Of a DNA stretch of 64,000 nt, positions 16,841 through 26,509 are shown piece after piece (position 1 is the stretch's first letter; each line of letters opens with the position of its first letter). The translations under genes and the position numbers were made by a program. The DNA is taken from positions 62,001 through 126,000 of the forward strand of contig NZ_JBGTYM010000005.1 in the NCBI RefSeq assembly GCF_044142105.1, given 5' to 3'. The notes under the pieces are model-generated. The model was not told where the DNA came from and ran no database searches. It saw nothing but the letters and a program-made list of their open reading frames with translations. The stretch is from Pseudogemmobacter sp044142105 (GTDB taxonomy: Bacteria; Pseudomonadota; Alphaproteobacteria; Rhodobacterales; Rhodobacteraceae).

Positions 16841-17479
16841 CTAGACAGCGGGGCGGTCGAAGAGAAGCCGCAGATAGCGTTCCAGATGATCGAAGGCGTC
16901 GCGCGCCGGAGTCGGGTCGTTCAGCGCCTTGGCCAGGATGATGCCGCCCTGCACCGCCACTTGAAACTGTGCGGCAAGCCCCTCGGCCGTGACGCCGCGC
17001 ACCGGATGCGCCGCAAGTGCCTGGGCCAGATGGGCCTGGACATGGCCAAGGCCCGAACGGACGCTGTCACCCGCAGCGGCGCGGATGGCGGGGAAGGTTT
17101 CGAAACTTTCCTGCACGGTGGTGCCCGCGACGCAGCTGAACTCGGGCAGCGGCAGGTCAAGAAGCGCGCGGCGCAGATCGAGATAGGCGAAGACGCGGTC
17201 GAGCGGGTCGGGCAGGTCATTGTAGGGATGGGCGCTGAACATCGCCCCTGTCGTCTCGGTCCAGTCCTGGACCAGCGCCACGCCCAGCGCCTCTTTCGAG
17301 GCGAAGTGGTGGAAGAAGGCGCCCTTGGTCACGCCGGCAGCGGCGCAGAGATCGTCGACGCTGGTGCCGGCGAAACCGCGCCGGCGCACCAGATCGCGCG
17401 CGGCCGCAATCAGCCGCGCGCGGGCCTCGCCCCTCGGGGCGCGGGTCTTGCCTGTCTTGGGGACGGTCGTGTCGGTCAA
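16841..17479 (-). CDS. TetR-family transcriptional regulator (TTG start)
   Basis: A 212-residue repressor with the TetR N-terminal helix-turn-helix: ARLIAAARDLVRRRGFAGTSVDDLCAAAGVTKG then AFFHHFASKEALG. The C-terminal ligand domain has FSCVAGTTVQE, seen in one TetR subgroup. The proposed start is TTG at 17479, because GGAG lies five bases upstream and the codon overlaps the stop of the VOC gene by two bases; an ATG about 14 codons upstream is possible but lacks support. It is the last gene of a VOC-VOC-tetR operon that carries a TetR-type palindrome in its promoter. Confidence 0.88.
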   Translation of the reverse strand: MTDTTVPKTGKTRAPRGEARARLIAAARDLVRRRGFAGTSVDDLCAAAGVTKGAFFHHFASKEALGVALVQDWTETTGAMFSAHPYNDLPDPLDRVFAYLDLRRALLDLPLPEFSCVAGTTVQESFETFPAIRAAAGDSVRSGLGHVQAHLAQALAAHPVRGVTAEGLAAQFQVAVQGGIILAKALNDPTPARDAFDHLERYLRLLFDRPAV

Positions 17480-17934
17480 GGCTTCTCCCACAGGGCGGGG
17501 TCGGGGGTGAGGATGGCCCATTTCAGGCCGAAGGGATCGGACAGCAGGCCCCATGTATCGCCCCAAAACTGCCGTTCATAGGGGGCGATGACGGTGCAGC
17601 CCGCCGCCAGGGCACGGTCCCACCACAGCTGGCCCTCGGGCACGACCAGTTGCAGATGGCCGCGCGGGATCGGATCCTCGCCGCCCTGGGCGCTCGACAT
17701 CTCGGCATAGTCGGTGAGCATCAGCGCGCCGCCGTTGATTTCCAGTTGCAGATGCATGAACTGGCCGGGCTTGTCTTCCATCGGCATGCGGCCGATGTCG
17801 CGCGCGGCGAAGGCCTTGATGTAAAAGTCGGCGGCGGCGCCGCATTTGCCGGGGAGACAGAGATAGGGGATCACGCCCTGCATGATGCGGTCTTCGGGGC
17901 GATAACGGTGGTCCTGCGTGGTGTCAGCGGACAT
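17476..17934 (-). CDS. VOC/glyoxalase-fold protein (PhnB-like)
   Basis: A 152-residue protein of the vicinal-oxygen-chelate superfamily. MQGVIPYLCLPGKCGAAADF and the closing WGLLSDPFGLKWAIL are typical of PhnB-like (3-demethylubiquinone methyltransferase-like) members. AAGGAG lies eight bases before the ATG chosen. The reaction is unknown; relatives occur in antibiotic or aldehyde resistance and in unassigned dioxygenase-like roles. It overlaps the tetR start. Confidence 0.8.
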   Translation of the reverse strand: MSADTTQDHRYRPEDRIMQGVIPYLCLPGKCGAAADFYIKAFAARDIGRMPMEDKPGQFMHLQLEINGGALMLTDYAEMSSAQGGEDPIPRGHLQLVVPEGQLWWDRALAAGCTVIAPYERQFWGDTWGLLSDPFGLKWAILTPDPALWEKP

Positions 17935-17962
17935 TTCGGTGCTCCTTCGTTGGCGCGGGGGT

Positions 17963-18436
17963 TCAGGCGGCGGCGCGGGTGGCAGCGATCACGGCCTGAA
18001 GGTCGATCTTGCCCATTGTCATCACTGCGGCGATGGCGCGGTCGGCATTCGGCCCGGCCAACATCGCCGAAATCTGCCTGGGCACCACCTGCCAGGACAG
18101 GCCGAAGCGATCCTTCAACCAGCCGCAGGGGCCGTGGCTGCCGCCGCCTTCGACCAGAGCCGTCCAGAGCCGGTCGGTTTCGGCCTGATCGGCAGTCTCG
18201 ATCATCACGGAGACGCATTCGGACAGCGGGAACATCGGCCCGGCATCAAGGATTTGATAGGGCACCCCGCCGAGCAGAAGGTTAATCACCTCGAAATGCG
18301 ACTTGCCGTCGGGGCCGCCCTTGTCGCTCGCAAAGCCGCTTTCGATCCGGCTGTCAGGAATCAGGCTGCAATAGAACTCGGCCGCTTCGCGGCCCCTGCC
18401 GTTGAACCACAATACGGTGCGGATGGGATGTGTCAT
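17963..18436 (-). CDS. VOC/PhnB-like protein
   Basis: A 157-residue PhnB-type VOC protein: RTVLWFNGRGREAAEFYCSL, GGVPYQILDAG, CGWLKDRFGLSWQVVP and a final ML..P...A.AAVMTMGKIDL segment, which is characteristic of this family. A strong GAGGAGG Shine-Dalgarno precedes the chosen ATG, which excludes a 43-codon upstream extension. First gene of the VOC-VOC-tetR operon. Substrate unknown. Confidence 0.85.
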   Translation of the reverse strand: MTHPIRTVLWFNGRGREAAEFYCSLIPDSRIESGFASDKGGPDGKSHFEVINLLLGGVPYQILDAGPMFPLSECVSVMIETADQAETDRLWTALVEGGGSHGPCGWLKDRFGLSWQVVPRQISAMLAGPNADRAIAAVMTMGKIDLQAVIAATRAAA

Positions 18437-18459
18437 GGCGTCCTCCTCTGTGCGATGGT

Positions 18460-18492
18460 ACATAAGTACCAACCAGTCGGTATGTTTGCCAA
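18460..18492 (-). promoter_or_regulatory. Promoter with TetR-type operator
   Basis: On the minus strand TTGGCA (18492-18487) and TACTTA (18468-18463) form a plausible sigma-70 promoter with an 18-base spacer. Within the spacer lies ACCAACCAGTCGGT (18468-18481), whose half sites ACCAAC/GTCGGT differ from perfect symmetry by one base, flanked by ACATA and TATGT. This is a typical TetR-family operator, so the TetR protein encoded at the end of the operon is the likely repressor. Confidence 0.65.
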
Positions 18493-18600
18493 TGATTCTT
18501 TTCCGCCCCTCCGGCGTTGACCGGCGGATGCGCGAAAACGTGCCGTGCGGGGCGAGGATCCGCACGACAGGGCTGAGGAAGGTCAGGAAAGGGGCGGCCG

Positions 18601-19674
18601 TCAGGCCATGCCACCCGCGATCAGGCGGTGGGCGAGGCGGGCATAGGCCTCGGCATTCGGCCCCTCGCCTGCGGCGATGGGTGTGCCGGCATCGCCCGCG
18701 ACGCGGACCTCGAGCGCCAGGGGCAATTCGCCCAGGAAGGGCAAGCCCAGCCGCTCGGCTTCGGCCGCGACGCCGCCATGGCCGAAGATATGGCTTTCAT
18801 GGCCGCAATTCGGGCAGACAAAGGTGGACATGTTCTCGATCAGACCCAGCACCGGGGTCTTGAGCTTGTCGAACATATCAAGCGCCTTGCGCGCATCGAG
18901 AAGCGCCACATCCTGCGGCGTCGAGACCACCAGCGCCCCGGTCAGGCGCGCGCGCTGCGCGAGCGAAAGCTGCACATCGCCGGTGCCGGGCGGCAGGTCG
19001 ACGATCAGCACGTCGAGCGGCCCCCAGTTCACTTGGCTGAGCATCTGTTGAAGCGCGCCCATCAGCATGGGCCCGCGCCAGATGACGGCCTCGCCTTCCT
19101 TGAGCAGCAGCCCCATCGACATCATGGTGACGCCATGGGCATGCAGCGGCTCGATGATCTTGCCGTCGGGGCTGGCCGGGCGCTGCGAGACGCCCATCAT
19201 CTTGGCCTGGCTGGGGCCGTGGATATCGGCATCCAGAAGCCCGACACGGCGCCCCTGACGTGCCAGGGCGACGGCGAGGTTCGAGGAAACGGTGGATTTG
19301 CCGACGCCACCCTTGCCCGAGGCGACGGCAAGGATGCGGTCGATCCCCGAAATCCTCTGCGGCCCGCCCTCTTGCGGGGTCGGATGGCCGCCGATCTTGA
19401 GACTGGGCGGCGGCGCTTTGGCGGCGGGGCCATGGGCGGTCATCACGATCTTGACCGAAGCCACCCCCGGCAGGACGCGCAAAGCGGCCTGAGCCTGGGC
19501 TTCGAGCGGGGCAAGGCTGCGCGCCTCGTCAGCGCTGGCCGCCTCGATCACGAAGCGAATCTCGCCCCCCTCGACCGTCAGCGCGCGAATCAAGTCGCGC
19601 GAGACAAGCGTGCCGCCGCCGGGCACGGCGATGCCTTGCAACACCTCAATCACCTGGTCCCGCGTCGGCTGCAT
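18601..19674 (-). CDS. mrp: Mrp/ApbC-type Fe-S cluster carrier ATPase
   Basis: A 357-residue P-loop ATPase that binds and transfers Fe-S clusters. The N-terminal 80 residues form a MIP18/DUF59 domain. The deviant Walker A SGKGGVGKS is at 119-127, followed by LLDADIHGPSQAKMMG and VDLPPGTGDVQLSL. The cluster-binding CPNC is in STFVCPNCGHESHIFGHGG. Domain order is standard for bacterial Mrp. Confidence 0.95.
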   Translation of the reverse strand: MQPTRDQVIEVLQGIAVPGGGTLVSRDLIRALTVEGGEIRFVIEAASADEARSLAPLEAQAQAALRVLPGVASVKIVMTAHGPAAKAPPPSLKIGGHPTPQEGGPQRISGIDRILAVASGKGGVGKSTVSSNLAVALARQGRRVGLLDADIHGPSQAKMMGVSQRPASPDGKIIEPLHAHGVTMMSMGLLLKEGEAVIWRGPMLMGALQQMLSQVNWGPLDVLIVDLPPGTGDVQLSLAQRARLTGALVVSTPQDVALLDARKALDMFDKLKTPVLGLIENMSTFVCPNCGHESHIFGHGGVAAEAERLGLPFLGELPLALEVRVAGDAGTPIAAGEGPNAEAYARLAHRLIAGGMA

Positions 19675-19829
19675 GGTGTCTGCCCTTCCTGTCCGGTCCG
19701 GCCCTTGCCTTTGCGGCGCGCGCCCCCAAATTCCTCTGCAATTAAAGTCTGGAAAAACACGGCAAGGGCAAGGGTGCGTTTACCAAACGATCAAGATTTC
19801 GGCAAAGATGCTGAAAATAATCACAATTT

Positions 19830-19859
19830 CTTGACATTCAGCCATGACGTTGCCGCATG
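19830..19859 (+). promoter_or_regulatory. Possible heat-shock-type promoter of the DUF1127/RNA operon
   Basis: CTTGACA at 19830-19836 resembles the CTTG core of RpoH -35 elements and is followed after about 16 bases by CCGCATGG, a weak match to the CCCCATnT -10. In R. sphaeroides the equivalent operon is transcribed by RpoHI/RpoHII under oxidative and heat stress. The rest of the 295-base gap between mrp and the DUF1127 gene holds no other gene. Confidence 0.3.
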
Positions 19860-19969
19860 GCAGCATTGCGAGACCCGGGTATTGTGCAGGTGCAGCAAAA
19901 GGCGCATGTTACCCCTAACAGCACAGCAGATCGCTGGCAGATGAAACTGACGACGAGGCTAAGAGTATC

Positions 19970-20185
19970 ATGGCTTATGTGAACACCTCCCGCGTTGCCG
20001 CGGCCCAACCCACCGAGCGGTTCTCCGGCTTCTTCGCCGGTCTGGGTGCCGCGCTGGCCCGCCGCCGGGCCTATAGCCGCACGCTGACGGAACTGCGCCA
20101 GCTGACCGACCGCGAACTTGCCGATCTGGGTATCTCGCGTGTGTCGATCGTGGATGTGGCCCGCGAGGCAGCCTACGGCCGCTGA
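19970..20185 (+). CDS. ccaF1: DUF1127 protein, CcaF1-like RNA-binding factor
   Basis: A 71-residue basic protein. The C-terminal 45 residues are a DUF1127 domain: RTLTELRQLTDRELADLGISRVSI, with the arginine-rich segment just before it. In R. sphaeroides the DUF1127 protein CcaF1 is encoded immediately upstream of the CcsR1-4 small RNAs, is co-transcribed with them, binds RNA and affects their maturation. The same arrangement is seen here, with the RNA array starting 22 bases after the stop. GAGG precedes the ATG by 11 bases. Confidence 0.92.
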   Translation: MAYVNTSRVAAAQPTERFSGFFAGLGAALARRRAYSRTLTELRQLTDRELADLGISRVSIVDVAREAAYGR

Positions 20186-20207
20186 GGCCAAGACGAATTC
20201 GATTGCT

Positions 20208-20304
20208 GGGTCCCTCTCCTCCTCCCTCGGGACCCTTGGCAAAGCGGCGCCATCGCTCCTCCTCCCTGGTGGCGCCGCACTTTCTATCCGGGGCTTCAAT
20301 CCCC
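20208..20304 (+). ncRNA. ccsR: CcsR (cuckoo) sRNA unit 1
   Basis: Two stem-loops, each with CTCCTCCC in the loop: GGGTCCC/GGGACCC (20208-20235) and GCGGCGCCA/TGGTGGCGCCGC-type pairing (20244-20278). A short GGGG/CCCC hairpin follows at 20290-20304 and probably forms the 3' end. The paired-hairpin plan is the definition of the cuckoo RNA family; the anti-Shine-Dalgarno-like loops are thought to contact mRNA. Confidence 0.85.
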
Positions 20305-20317
20305 ACATGATTTCGGT

Positions 20318-20410
20318 GGCCCTCTCCTCCTCCCTCGGGCCCTCGAAACCGCGGCGACCCCCTCCTCCTCCCTGGGGTCGCCGCACCAAATTCCGGCCCG
20401 GCGACGGGCC
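20318..20410 (+). ncRNA. ccsR: CcsR (cuckoo) sRNA unit 2
   Basis: GGCCC/GGGCC (20318-20341) and GCGGCGACCCC/GGGGTCGCCGC (20351-20384) stems both present CTCCTCCC loops. A 3' hairpin GGCCCG-GCGA-CGGGCC (20395-20410) closes the unit. Confidence 0.88.
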
Positions 20411-20420
20411 ACGGCATTCG

Positions 20421-20519
20421 GCGGCCCTCTCCTCCTCCCTCGGGCCGCTGGAGCAAAGCGGCGGTGCCCCTCCTCCTCCCTGGGCATCGTCGCGCCCCTT
20501 TCTGGCCCGGCGACGGGCC
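20421..20519 (+). ncRNA. ccsR: CcsR (cuckoo) sRNA unit 3
   Basis: Stems GCGGCCC/GGGCCGC (20421-20448) and GCGGCGGTGCCC/GGGCATCGTCGC (20458-20493, two G-U pairs) with CTCCTCCC loops, then GGCCCG-GCGA-CGGGCC (20504-20519). Unit 3 is nearly identical in sequence to unit 4, so they arose by recent duplication; one changed base in the second stem is absorbed by G-U pairing. Confidence 0.88.
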
Positions 20520-20529
20520 ATGGCATTCG

Positions 20530-20628
20530 GTGGCCCTCTCCTCCTCCCTCGGGCCGCTGGAGCAAAGCGGCGGTGCCCCTCCTCCTCCCTGGGCATCGCC
20601 GCACCCCTTTCCGGCCCGGCAACGGGCC
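20530..20628 (+). ncRNA. ccsR: CcsR (cuckoo) sRNA unit 4
   Basis: Stems GTGGCCC/GGGCCGC (20530-20557) and GCGGCGGTGCCC/GGGCATCGCCGC (20567-20602) with CTCCTCCC loops and a 3' hairpin GGCCCG-GCAA-CGGGCC (20613-20628). Confidence 0.88.
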
Positions 20629-20638
20629 AGACCGATCA

Positions 20639-20711
20639 GCGGCCCTCTCCTCCTCCCTCGGGCCGTTGGACAGTGGCGGCGGTGCCTCTCCTCCTCCCTC
20701 GGCACCGCCGC
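20639..20711 (+). ncRNA. ccsR: CcsR (cuckoo) sRNA unit 5
   Basis: Stems GCGGCCC/GGGCCGT (20639-20666) and GCGGCGGTGCC/GGCACCGCCGC (20676-20711) with CTCCTCCC loops. The GGCCCG 3' hairpin of units 2-4 is absent; the second stem itself may be the 3' end. benE starts 75 bases further on. Confidence 0.85.
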
Positions 20712-20785
20712 AGCTTCTGTCCGCTCCCCCTTGAACTTCGCAAAACCCGCACCGATAGTCCGCCGCCACAGGACGGGCAGGACCG

Positions 20786-21931
20786 ATGCGCATTTCCGTG
20801 ATTTCAGCAGCTTTCGTTGCTGCCCTTGTCGGCTACGGCTCGACCATCGCGCTGGTGCTGGCGGCGGCGGCGGCGGTGGGGGCAAGTGCCGAGCAGACCG
20901 CAAGCTGGGTGCTGGCGGTCTGTCTGGCCAAGGCGGTGGGGGCGGCGGTGCTGTCGACCTGGCATCGCGTGCCGGTGGTGCTGGCCTGGTCGACGCCGGG
21001 CACCGCGCTGATCGCCGCGACCGAGGGGCTGAGCATCCACCAAGCGGTCGGGGCCTTCGTGCTGACGGGGCTGCTGATCGCGCTGACCGGGCTGATCCGG
21101 CCGCTGGGCCGGGCCGTGGCGATGATTCCCGACGGGATTTCGGGCGGGATGCTGGCCGGCGTCCTGTTGCCCTTCGTGCTGAAGGGCGCGGGGGCGGCGC
21201 AGGCGGCGCCGGTTCTGGTCCTGCCGATGCTGGCGGTCTTTGCGCTGGTGCGGCTGAAGAACCCCGCCGTCGCGGTGATCGCGGCGCTGGCCGCGGGGCT
21301 GGGCCTGGCCTTCGCCACCGGCACCGAATGGCCTGCGCTGACCCTGCCCTTTCCCAAGCTCGTGCTGATCTGGCCCGAGTTCCAGATGGGCACGGTGATC
21401 GGGCTGGTCCTGCCCCTGTATCTTGTCACCATGGCCAGCCAGAACCTGCCCGGCTTCGCGACGATGCGCGCGGCGGGCTATGAGCCGCCGGTGCGCAGCG
21501 CGCTGGGGGTGACGGGGCTGGTGTCCAGCATCTTCGCCTTTTTCGGCGCCCATACGGTCAGCATGGCGGCGATCACCGCCGCGATCTGCATGGGGCCGGA
21601 TGTGCATCCGGTGAAGGAGGAACGCTGGAAGGTCGGCCTGGCCTATGCCTTCTTCTGGCTGATGCTGGGCCTGTTCTCGCCGGTGATCCTGACGCTGATC
21701 GCCGCCCTGCCGCCGCAGGTGATGCTGGCCCTGGTGGCGCTGGCGCTGCTGGGGGCGCTGACCGGCGCCTTGGCCACGGCGATGGCGATCCCCGAGCAAC
21801 GCTTTGCGGCGGTGCTGACGCTGGGCGTCACAGCGGCGGGAGTACCGTTCCTGGGCATCGGCGCGGCCTTCTGGGGGCTGGTCGCCGGGGTCGGGCTGTA
21901 CCTGATGGAGCGTACTGCGGCGCGGCGATAG
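20786..21931 (+). CDS. benE: BenE-family benzoate/H+ symporter-like permease
   Basis: A 381-residue inner-membrane permease with about eleven hydrophobic helices. The BenE signatures are WSTPGTALIAA, MIPDGISGGMLAGVLLPF, TMASQNLPGFATMRAAGY and FGAHTVSMAAITAAICMG. The E. coli and Acinetobacter BenE proteins are linked to benzoate uptake, but no aromatic-degradation genes are nearby, so the substrate is uncertain. It follows the RNA array; read-through from the stress promoter is possible. Confidence 0.88.
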   Translation: MRISVISAAFVAALVGYGSTIALVLAAAAAVGASAEQTASWVLAVCLAKAVGAAVLSTWHRVPVVLAWSTPGTALIAATEGLSIHQAVGAFVLTGLLIALTGLIRPLGRAVAMIPDGISGGMLAGVLLPFVLKGAGAAQAAPVLVLPMLAVFALVRLKNPAVAVIAALAAGLGLAFATGTEWPALTLPFPKLVLIWPEFQMGTVIGLVLPLYLVTMASQNLPGFATMRAAGYEPPVRSALGVTGLVSSIFAFFGAHTVSMAAITAAICMGPDVHPVKEERWKVGLAYAFFWLMLGLFSPVILTLIAALPPQVMLALVALALLGALTGALATAMAIPEQRFAAVLTLGVTAAGVPFLGIGAAFWGLVAGVGLYLMERTAARR

Positions 21932-22007
21932 CGGAAAATTCCTGCGCGGAAGACTGACCGGATTTTTCGAAACCTCCGGGGCGCGGGCGCAGGCATCGGA
22001 ACGGGTC

Positions 22008-24440
<2,433 letters not shown>

Positions 24441-24522
24441 GGGGCGCGAGTTTAGCCGCCCCTGCGGGCGGTGAAAAGCATTGTTCTTGAATTGTTCAGG
24501 ATTTCAGCCGCGGGTGCGGCAA

Positions 24523-24921
24523 TCAGTGCCAGCGCCCGACCAGCGGCGCGGCGACGACCTGATGGTCATCCTCATACAGGATCGCGCCGATGCGGCGGCT
24601 GTGCAGGATCTCGATCCGGTATCCCTGGCCCTGCAGCAGGCGCGTCAGGTCATAGGCCCGGGCCAGCGCGTCCGAGGCGTCATCCTTGAACCAGCTCAGC
24701 CCCAGCGCCGCTTCGGCTTCGCGGCCCGAACCGGGCAGCGCCCCGCCACCGGGCATCGACATGTTGTGGCGGAACCAGGCCAGCAGGGTTTCAAGCCGCT
24801 CTTCCGTGGCGGGGCTGACCCGATGGGCATCGCGCAGGGCATAGGCGGCGCCGAAGATGCCTTCTGGCGCGGACAGGCCTTCCCTTCTGCCGGGGCAAAC
24901 GAAACGGATATAACTCATCAT
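24523..24921 (-). CDS. Hypothetical protein
   Basis: A 132-residue protein I do not recognise. It has a protein-like composition: FVCPGRREGLSAPEGIFGAAY at the N-terminus and an ALARAYDLTRLLQGQGYRIEIL helix-strand pair followed by RRIGAILYEDDHQVVA. No membrane segment or signal peptide. No clear Shine-Dalgarno precedes the two adjacent ATG codons, so the start is uncertain. It lies between uvrD and map on the same strand. Confidence 0.65.
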   Translation of the reverse strand: MMSYIRFVCPGRREGLSAPEGIFGAAYALRDAHRVSPATEERLETLLAWFRHNMSMPGGGALPGSGREAEAALGLSWFKDDASDALARAYDLTRLLQGQGYRIEILHSRRIGAILYEDDHQVVAAPLVGRWH

Positions 24922-25023
24922 GCAACACGAGACTTAGGGTCGACAGGCCCGTTATACGCGGAATTTCCGTTAATATCAGCACCCTTGCGGCGGACAATGC
25001 CGCGGATTGTCTCCATACGGGCG

Positions 25024-25773
25024 TCAGACCGGCAGGGTCACGACGATGGCACCGCGCTCGGTTGCGACCACCGTATGCTCATATTGCACAACCGGAGCGG
25101 TCGGTTCGGCGTAAAGCGTCCAGTCATCGCCGCCCTCACGCGCCCAGAGGCCGCCTTTCGACAGGAAGGGTTCGACCGTCAGGACAAGGCCGCGCTTGAT
25201 CTGCCGCCGGTCGCCGCGCGTGGGCCAGGTCGGCACGGCCTCGGGCGCCTCGTGCAAAGCGCGGCCGGTGCCGTGGCTGGCCAGGTTGCGGATCAGCGTA
25301 TACCCGCGCGCCTGGGCGAAACGGCCCACAGCGGCACCGATCCCCGCCAGCGGCCGACCCGCGCCGACCTGGGCGATGCCGATCTCGGTCGCGCGCTTGC
25401 CATCACGGCACAGCCGGTCGAGGGAAGGTTTCACCGTGCCCAGCCGGAAGGTCGCGCCGGTATCGGCGAAGAAGCCGTCTTTCGAGGCGGATACGTCGAT
25501 ATTCACCAGATCGCCGCGCGCCAGAACCCGGCTGCCCGGAATGCCATGGGCGATTTCCTCGTTCACGCTGATGCAGGTGGCGCCGGGGAAGCCATAGGTC
25601 GCCTCGGGCGCGGGGACCGCGCCTTCTTTCTCCAGCAGCGCCCTGCCGATCCCGTCCAACTCGCGCGTGGTCATGCCCGGCTCCATCGCCCGCGCCATGG
25701 CATGCATCGTGGTAGAGACGATGCGGCCAATGGCTTTCAGCCCGTCAAGCTCGTCCTCATGGGTGATGGTCAC
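25024..25773 (-). CDS. map: Type I methionine aminopeptidase
   Basis: MetAP removes the initiator methionine from nascent proteins. The 249-residue product has the metal ligands in NIDVSASKDGFFADTGATF (two aspartates), the histidine in ASHGTGRALHE, and the glutamates in LTVEPFLS and QYEHTVVAT. Upstream GFPGATCISVNEEIAHGIPG is the family signature. It lacks the N-terminal zinc-finger of eukaryotic forms and has the bacterial length. Alphaproteobacteria often carry more than one map; this copy is not next to ribosomal genes. Confidence 0.94.
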   Translation of the reverse strand: MTITHEDELDGLKAIGRIVSTTMHAMARAMEPGMTTRELDGIGRALLEKEGAVPAPEATYGFPGATCISVNEEIAHGIPGSRVLARGDLVNIDVSASKDGFFADTGATFRLGTVKPSLDRLCRDGKRATEIGIAQVGAGRPLAGIGAAVGRFAQARGYTLIRNLASHGTGRALHEAPEAVPTWPTRGDRRQIKRGLVLTVEPFLSKGGLWAREGGDDWTLYAEPTAPVVQYEHTVVATERGAIVVTLPV

Positions 25774-25796
25774 AGCGGTCCTTTCGAGGGTCTGCG

Positions 25797-26360
25797 CTAC
25801 AACGGATAGCTTTTGCGCACGCCGTCATTATAGCGCGCGAAGAGGCGCGAGAAAGCGGCGATGTCCTCGGCGCTCCAATCCTGAAATATGCGGACATTGT
25901 GCTGCCACTTCGCGCGCAGGAAATCCTGCATCAGCGCCGTGGCGGCCTCGGTCGGCAGAAGGATCGAGCGGCGGCCGTCTTCCTGGCTGACGCCGCGGGT
26001 GACAAGGCCGCGGTCCACCAGGTCGGCGGCGATGCGGCTGGCGCGGGACGGGTCAAGGCACAGCTCCTCAGCCAGAAGCCCGACGGTCGGCTCGGCCGGT
26101 TCGGCCCGGCCATAGCCCGAGCGGATGCGCAGGATCGCGGACAGGGCGTGGAATTGGGAAATCTCGATCCCTGCATCCAGCTCGCGCATCAGCGATTGCG
26201 GGATATCTCCCTTCATCACCCGGCGGACATAGAGGAAATGCTCGGCATCAAAGGCCAGCAGCGCCTCGATCGCCTCGGGGGTGAACCCGGCCTCGGTCAA
26301 GGCGCGGGCGGCTTCGGCGCGATGGGCGGCGGATTTGTTGGGGGCTGAGGGTCCGGTCAT
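25797..26360 (-). CDS. MarR-family transcriptional regulator
   Basis: A 187-residue winged-helix protein. FHALSAILRIRSGYG, VGLLAEELCLDPSRASRIAADLVDRGLVTRGVSQEDGRRSILL is the MarR helix-turn-helix plus wing with the DGR motif. It is divergent from an MFS exporter, with a near-palindrome between them, so it is the likely repressor of that exporter. Confidence 0.9.
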   Translation of the reverse strand: MTGPSAPNKSAAHRAEAARALTEAGFTPEAIEALLAFDAEHFLYVRRVMKGDIPQSLMRELDAGIEISQFHALSAILRIRSGYGRAEPAEPTVGLLAEELCLDPSRASRIAADLVDRGLVTRGVSQEDGRRSILLPTEAATALMQDFLRAKWQHNVRIFQDWSAEDIAAFSRLFARYNDGVRKSYPL

Positions 26361-26417
26361 GGCCTGCGCAGATGGGGCAAAGTCCTGCCCTTGTCAATAA
26401 ACTGCTTACCGCAAATA

Positions 26418-26432
26418 TATGCCATTGACATA
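26418..26432. promoter_or_regulatory. Candidate MarR operator between marR and the MFS exporter
   Basis: TATGCCATTGACATA matches its own reverse complement at 12 of 15 positions. On the plus strand it contains TTGACA (26425-26430), a -35 for the exporter. On the minus strand it sits in the spacer of TTGCAG and CATATA (17 bases), a -35/-10 pair for marR. One bound dimer could control both genes. Confidence 0.5.
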
Positions 26433-26509
26433 CATCTTCTGCAACGGCATTTCTTGCCGCAGTCGCGAGGACGTTCCCGCTCGCCCGTCCGAAACCCTTG
26501 CAGGTTCCC

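Noticed and set aside
20208..20711. CRISPR array
   Set aside because: The repeated motif lies in hairpin loops within structured units of about 105 bases with no unique spacers, and no cas genes are present.
20118..20801. Open frames coding repeated SSSLGP-type peptides through the sRNA array
   Set aside because: The repeats are explained by conserved RNA hairpins with compensatory changes, not by protein selection.
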